DNA of 61,725 nt from JAWLBR01 sp041687495 (GTDB lineage: Bacteria; Bacillota; Limnochordia; DTU087; JAAYGB01): the NCBI GenBank assembly GCA_041687495.1, contig JAWLBR010000006.1, forward strand, positions 1 through 61,725, in the 5' to 3' direction. Every line of letters starts with the position of its first letter. The stretch's first letter is position 1. The notes under the pieces were generated by a model. That model made no database searches and was not told the DNA's origin. It was given only the letters and a program-made list of their open reading frames with translations. The translations under genes were made by a program, and so were the position numbers. Positions 57,273 to 61,725 of the stretch are shown piece after piece.

Positions 57273-60170
57273 GTGACCAAGGACCAAATTGTAATCAAGG
57301 GAGCTAGACAGCACAACCTCAAGAATGTGGACCTGACCATCCCGAGAAACAAGCTGGTTGTGTTTACCGGTCTCAGTGGCTCAGGCAAATCCTCATTGGC
57401 CTTTGACACCATTTACGCCGAAGGACAACGGCGGTATGTGGAGTCCTTGTCTGCCTATGCTAGACAGTTCCTCGGTCAGATGGATAAACCGGACATAGAC
57501 TTTATCGAGGGTCTGTCGCCGGCCATTTCCATTGATCAAAAGACAACCAATAAGAATCCCCGTTCAACGGTGGGAACGGTGACAGAGATTTACGACTACC
57601 TCCGGTTGCTGTTTGTTCGGGTGGGACACCCTCACTGTTTCCAGTGCGGGCGGCCAATTGAACAGCAGACAGTGGAGCAGATTGTGGACCACGTGATGGA
57701 GCTGCCGGAGCGCACTCGCCTGCAGGTCTTGGCTCCGGTGGTGAGAGGGCGCAAAGGCGAGTATCGTAAGCTGTTTGAGGAGATCCGCAAGGACGGGTTT
57801 GTCCGGGTACGGGTTGACGGAGAGATGCATGAAGTTGGGGATGAGTTCAACCTCGATAAGAAAAAGAAGCACGATATCGAGGTTGTCGTCGACAGAATTG
57901 TGATTAGATCGGATATTGAAGGGCGGTTGGCGGATTCCATCGAGACTGCTTTGCGGCGGGCCGAGGGCCTGGTTGTCATTGATGTCATCGATGGAGAAGA
58001 GATGCTGTTTAGTGAGCATTTCGCCTGTGTCGATTGCGGCATCAGCTTTGAAGAGCTGACCCCGCGGATGTTTTCATTTAACAGTCCCTTTGGCGCCTGC
58101 CCCGACTGTGATGGGTTGGGCAGCCGGATGGAGTTTGACCCAGACTTATTCCTAGACTTAGACAAGAGTATCAATGACGGTGGGATTGTCCCGTGGTCAA
58201 AGACTACTAGCAAGTGGATTTGGGGTATCCTGGAAGCAGTATGCTCCAAGCATGATATCGACATGGCTCTGCCGCTGCGGGAGCTCACCAAGAAACAGAT
58301 GAAGATCTTGCTGCGGGGAGTGAAAGGAAAAGTAACGTTTCCTTACACTAACCAAGCTGGCCGCACCCGCAATTTCGAAGTTGAGTTCGGCGGGGTCATT
58401 GACCACTTGGAAAAACGGCTGCGGGAGACCACTTCCGACTATATTCGCCGAGATCTCGAGCAGTATATGAGCACTAACCTGTGCCCGACTTGCCACGGAG
58501 CTCGGCTCCGCAAGGAAGCCCTCGGTGTCACCGTTGGCCGAAAGAATATCTCTGAAGTCACAGCGCTTCCCGTCACCGATGCGTTGGAGTTCTTCTCGCA
58601 TCTGGAACTGACAGACCGGGAGTTGTCCATTGCCAGGCAGGTGCTGAAGGAGATTAGGGAGAGACTGAGTTTCCTCGCCAATGTCGGCCTAGATTACCTT
58701 ACCTTGGACAGGATGTCGGGGACGTTGTCCGGCGGAGAAGCCCAACGGATTCGGCTGGCAACTCAGATTGGCTCGAGTCTAGTGGGAGTGCTGTATATCC
58801 TGGACGAGCCCAGCATTGGACTGCACCAGCGAGACAACCGAAAACTGTTGGAGACGCTAAAGGGTCTGCGGGACTTGGGCAACACAGTCATTGTGGTCGA
58901 GCACGACGACGAGACTATTCTCGAGGCAGATTATGTAGTGGATATCGGCCCTGGGGCTGGCGCCCACGGTGGGGAGGTCGTCGTCGCTGGGACGGTACCA
59001 GAAGTTCTCGCGGAAGAACGGTCGATTACCGGCCGCTTCCTCTCTGGGAAGGAAGAGATTACGGTACCTCGATCTCGTCGCGAGCCCAACGGAAAGTGGT
59101 TGACCATTAAGGGAGCGGAGGAGAACAACCTCAGGAAACTAGACGTTCCTATTCCTTTGGGTGTGTTTACCTGTGTCACCGGTGTCTCCGGATCCGGCAA
59201 GAGTACCTTAGTCAACGAGGTGTTGTATAAGCGCCTCGCCCACGATCTGCATCGGGCCGCGGCAAAGGCCGGCAAGCATCGGGATATTGAAGGTCTGGAA
59301 AACCTGGAAAAGGTGATCGACATTGACCAGTCACCTATTGGCCGGACGCCGAGGTCAAATCCCGCCACTTACACGGGAGCCTTTGATGCCATCAGGCAGT
59401 TGTTTGCCCAGACTTCCGAGGCAAAGATGCGGGGTTACCAAGCGGGTCGGTTCAGCTTTAACGTCAAGGGTGGACGATGTGAGGCGTGTCGGGGAGACGG
59501 CATCATTAAGATCGAGATGCACTTCCTGCCCGATGTTTACGTCCCTTGTGAAGTGTGTAAAGGCAAGCGATACAATCGAGAAACCCTCGAGATCAAGTAT
59601 AAAGGTAAGACCATTTCAGATGTGCTGGACATGACAGTGGAAGAAGGGCTGGAGTTCTTCCAGAACCTGCCCAGTATCAGGCGGAAGATGGAGACACTGT
59701 ATGCCGTCGGACTGGGATATATGCGGCTGGGGCAGCCGGCAACTACTCTGTCCGGGGGAGAAGCGCAGCGGGTAAAGCTGGCTACTGAGCTCAGTCGCCG
59801 CAGCAATGGCAAGACGCTGTATATCCTCGATGAGCCGACGACCGGTCTGCATGTGGCAGATATCAAGAAACTGTTGGAAGTACTGCAACGGTTGGTAGAG
59901 GCGGGAGACAGCGTCCTGGTCATCGAGCACAACTTGGATGTGATCAAAACTGCAGACTATATCATTGATCTAGGTCCCGAGGGGGGCAATCGGGGGGGAA
60001 CCATTGTTGCCGCCGGCACCCCCGAGGAGGTCGCGGCGGAAAAACGCTCATATACCGGGCAGTTCTTGCTCCCCATTCTGGAGAAAGCCAAGGCCAAGGC
60101 GCACATGGTGGCTGCTGAAGCGGAGACCGCTGCCGATCAGGTAGAAGCGGTGGCAGTGAACGGATCATAG
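57273..60170 (+). CDS. uvrA: Excinuclease ABC subunit A
   Basis: The 965-residue damage sensor has two ABC ATPase modules: Walker A GLSGSGKSS near residue 30 and GVSGSGKST near 630, signatures LSGGEAQR twice, and Walker B VLYILDEPSIGLHQ and LYILDEPTTGLH. Zinc fingers are visible as CVDCG...CPDCDG in the first half and CEACRGDG...CEVCKG in the second. UvrA loads UvrB at lesions. GTG start behind GGAGGG, 78 bp after uvrB; uvrC follows 16 bp later, so all three are cotranscribed. Confidence 0.98.
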   Translation: MTKDQIVIKGARQHNLKNVDLTIPRNKLVVFTGLSGSGKSSLAFDTIYAEGQRRYVESLSAYARQFLGQMDKPDIDFIEGLSPAISIDQKTTNKNPRSTVGTVTEIYDYLRLLFVRVGHPHCFQCGRPIEQQTVEQIVDHVMELPERTRLQVLAPVVRGRKGEYRKLFEEIRKDGFVRVRVDGEMHEVGDEFNLDKKKKHDIEVVVDRIVIRSDIEGRLADSIETALRRAEGLVVIDVIDGEEMLFSEHFACVDCGISFEELTPRMFSFNSPFGACPDCDGLGSRMEFDPDLFLDLDKSINDGGIVPWSKTTSKWIWGILEAVCSKHDIDMALPLRELTKKQMKILLRGVKGKVTFPYTNQAGRTRNFEVEFGGVIDHLEKRLRETTSDYIRRDLEQYMSTNLCPTCHGARLRKEALGVTVGRKNISEVTALPVTDALEFFSHLELTDRELSIARQVLKEIRERLSFLANVGLDYLTLDRMSGTLSGGEAQRIRLATQIGSSLVGVLYILDEPSIGLHQRDNRKLLETLKGLRDLGNTVIVVEHDDETILEADYVVDIGPGAGAHGGEVVVAGTVPEVLAEERSITGRFLSGKEEITVPRSRREPNGKWLTIKGAEENNLRKLDVPIPLGVFTCVTGVSGSGKSTLVNEVLYKRLAHDLHRAAAKAGKHRDIEGLENLEKVIDIDQSPIGRTPRSNPATYTGAFDAIRQLFAQTSEAKMRGYQAGRFSFNVKGGRCEACRGDGIIKIEMHFLPDVYVPCEVCKGKRYNRETLEIKYKGKTISDVLDMTVEEGLEFFQNLPSIRRKMETLYAVGLGYMRLGQPATTLSGGEAQRVKLATELSRRSNGKTLYILDEPTTGLHVADIKKLLEVLQRLVEAGDSVLVIEHNLDVIKTADYIIDLGPEGGNRGGTIVAAGTPEEVAAEKRSYTGQFLLPILEKAKAKAHMVAAEAETAADQVEAVAVNGS

Positions 60171-60186
60171 ACTGGGGTTGGTCGGC

Positions 60187-61725
60187 ATGGACCTGCAAGA
60201 AAAACTGAGACTCCTGCCTACACAGCCAGGGGTCTATCTGATGAAAAACCAAGCGGGGGAGATCATCTACGTTGGCAAAGCGGTCTCCCTGCGCAATCGG
60301 GTACGATCATACTTTCAGTCCAGCCGCAATCACTCGCCGAAAGTGGTGGCGATGGTAGAGAACATCGCCGACTTCGAGTACATTGTGACGGACTCGGAAG
60401 TTGAAGCTTTGATCCTGGAATCTAATTTGATCAAGAAATACTCGCCGTGGTACAATGTGCGGCTGAAGGATGACAAGCACTACCCGTATCTGAAGATCAC
60501 TCTGGATGAACCATTTCCCAGAGTGGTGATTGCTAGAAGGATGAAGAAGGATGGGGCCAGATACTTTGGCCCCTATACTAGTTCCAAAGCTGTTCGGGAC
60601 ACGATGAAGTTTATCCGGAGGCTGTTTCCCATCCGCTCCTGCAACAAGGCTATTCAGCCTGGATCGTGCGAGCGGCCCTGCCTGAATTACCACATCGGTC
60701 GCTGCTTAGGCCCCTGCGCGGGGAAGGTAACGCCAGAGGAGTATCGGGAAGTCATCGATCAAGTGATTATGTTTCTTGAAGGCAAGCAGGAGAGTCTGGT
60801 GGCCGATCTTGAGAAGCGGATGGCTCAAGCGGCCAGGGAATTGAGGTTCGAGGCTGCGGCTAAGCTGCGGGACCAGGTAGAGTCGATGCGAAAGGTCATC
60901 GAGAGACAGAAGATCATCAGTTCCACCATGGAAGATCAGGACGTGCTGGGTCTAGCCACTGTGGCGGATACCGCTTGTGTTCAGATCTTCTTTGTCCGAG
61001 GTGGGAAACTTATCGGTAGAGAGCACTTCTTCTTGGAAATTGCCCCGGATGAGGCTTCTGAGGAGATCTTGACGGGATTTATCGAACAGTACTATTCCCG
61101 GGCTACAGACATTCCCAAGGAACTGCTGCTGCCATCGGCCATTCCAGATTCGGAGATCTTTGAGGAATGGCTTTCGGGACTTAGGGGGCATCGGGTCTAT
61201 CTGAGAGTGCCGCAGCGGGGCGAGAAACGGCGTTTGGTGGAGATGGTGCAGGAGAACGCCGAAGTGGTCATGAAAGAGCGACGCTCCCAGGCCGAAAGGA
61301 AGCGGGAGGACCTGCAGCGGGCGCTGGAGGAGCTGCAGAAGGAGTTGGGCCTGCCTCATCTGCCCCGCCGCATCGAGGGCTTTGATATCTCCAACATCCA
61401 AGGAACTCAGGCTGTGGGCTCCATGGTGGTGTTTGTGGATGGCGAATCTGCACCCAACGAGTACCGCCGCTTCAAAGTCAAGACCAAGGATACGCCCGAC
61501 GACTTTGCCATGATGCGAGAAGTGCTGACCCGGCGCTTTGTGCGGGGGCTGAAAGAGCAGGAAGATTTGGAGCAACTTGAGGGAGCGGAGCGGCAAGAGG
61601 CGGGAGCGAAAGCCAAATTTGCCCGATTCCCGGACCTGCTCCTCATCGACGGAGGTAAAGGGCAGCTAGGGGTGGCCCGAGAGGTGCTGCGGGAGTTAGG
61701 TCTGGAGGGAATGCCCACCGCCGGC
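60187..61725 (+). CDS. uvrC: Excinuclease ABC subunit C (3' end cut by window)
   Basis: The frame stays open for 513 codons to the window end. It has an N-terminal GIY-YIG nuclease domain (GVYLMKNQAGEIIYVGKAVSLRNRV), a cysteine cluster (SCERPCLNYHIGRCLGPC), the UVR motif ARELRFEAAAKLRDQVE that docks on UvrB, and the start of the RNase H-like endonuclease (EGFDISNIQGTQAVGSMVVF). The C-terminal helix-hairpin-helix lies outside the window. ATG at 60187; its ribosome binding site (GGGGTTGG) is weak, so coupling to uvrA is likely. Confidence 0.96.
   Translation, partial: MDLQEKLRLLPTQPGVYLMKNQAGEIIYVGKAVSLRNRVRSYFQSSRNHSPKVVAMVENIADFEYIVTDSEVEALILESNLIKKYSPWYNVRLKDDKHYPYLKITLDEPFPRVVIARRMKKDGARYFGPYTSSKAVRDTMKFIRRLFPIRSCNKAIQPGSCERPCLNYHIGRCLGPCAGKVTPEEYREVIDQVIMFLEGKQESLVADLEKRMAQAARELRFEAAAKLRDQVESMRKVIERQKIISSTMEDQDVLGLATVADTACVQIFFVRGGKLIGREHFFLEIAPDEASEEILTGFIEQYYSRATDIPKELLLPSAIPDSEIFEEWLSGLRGHRVYLRVPQRGEKRRLVEMVQENAEVVMKERRSQAERKREDLQRALEELQKELGLPHLPRRIEGFDISNIQGTQAVGSMVVFVDGESAPNEYRRFKVKTKDTPDDFAMMREVLTRRFVRGLKEQEDLEQLEGAERQEAGAKAKFARFPDLLLIDGGKGQLGVAREVLRELGLEGMPTAG

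Noticed and set aside
1..61725. CRISPR arrays, tRNA or rRNA genes, insertion sequences, phage genes, toxin-antitoxin or defence islands
   Set aside because: No regularly spaced repeats, no tRNA T-loop/acceptor pattern, and no transposase, integrase or known defence motifs were seen on either strand.

Overview
The window reads as chromosomal DNA of a motile member of the Bacillota (Firmicutes), probably a deep, moderately GC-rich lineage such as the Limnochordia or a relative. Supporting signs are strong Shine-Dalgarno sites (AAGGAGG type), frequent GTG and TTG starts, sigma-A promoters, and a backbone in the same order as around Bacillus fliS, hpf, secA, prfB, ctp, a minJ-like PDZ gene, uvrB and uvrA. 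No rRNA, tRNA, CRISPR array, transposase or prophage gene was recognised. All three ABC substrate-binding proteins have cleavable signal peptides but no lipobox cysteine. That is unusual for a monoderm and hints at a two-membrane envelope, as known for some Bacillota.

Layout: 1-0.5 kb holds fliS. 0.5-31.7 kb is a metabolic and transport region: nanE, a LacI regulator, a URO-D family protein, sugar-type MFS and manA; a QueG-like protein; a DUF815 ATPase; two more MFS carriers; VOC, nitroreductase and Gfo/Idh/MocA enzymes; ogt; an sdpR-sdpI pair; an Old Yellow Enzyme plus Fe-alcohol dehydrogenase; two aldo/keto reductases; two methyltransferases; DUF421/DUF4363; SIMPL; an aldose epimerase; a complete polar amino-acid ABC importer (25.7-28.0 kb); a Ski2-like helicase; and an M20 hydrolase. 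At 31.7-34.1 kb a FlgN-like gene and a FapA (DUF342) gene form a second motility island. 34.1-39.8 kb holds two divergent ABC import operons, an oligopeptide type and an amino-acid type, both without ATPase genes.

40-61.7 kb is the conserved backbone. It starts with a cold-shock gene, hpf, secA and prfB, the last with a canonical +1 programmed frameshift. A cell-surface operon follows (DUF2993, DUF5693, csaB, tagA), then a YitT transporter, the S41 protease, a multi-span PDZ protein, a divergent polysaccharide deacetylase and a metallo-beta-lactamase protein. The window ends with uvrB (LexA-like box), uvrA and a truncated uvrC.

The genes fall into working groups: amino-sugar and mannose use; amino-acid and peptide uptake; envelope polymer synthesis and pyruvylation that would anchor SLH-domain proteins; protein export and translation housekeeping; and nucleotide excision repair. 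Strong intergenic stem-loops are common. All three substrate-binding-protein/permease junctions carry one, which would favour excess binding protein over permease.
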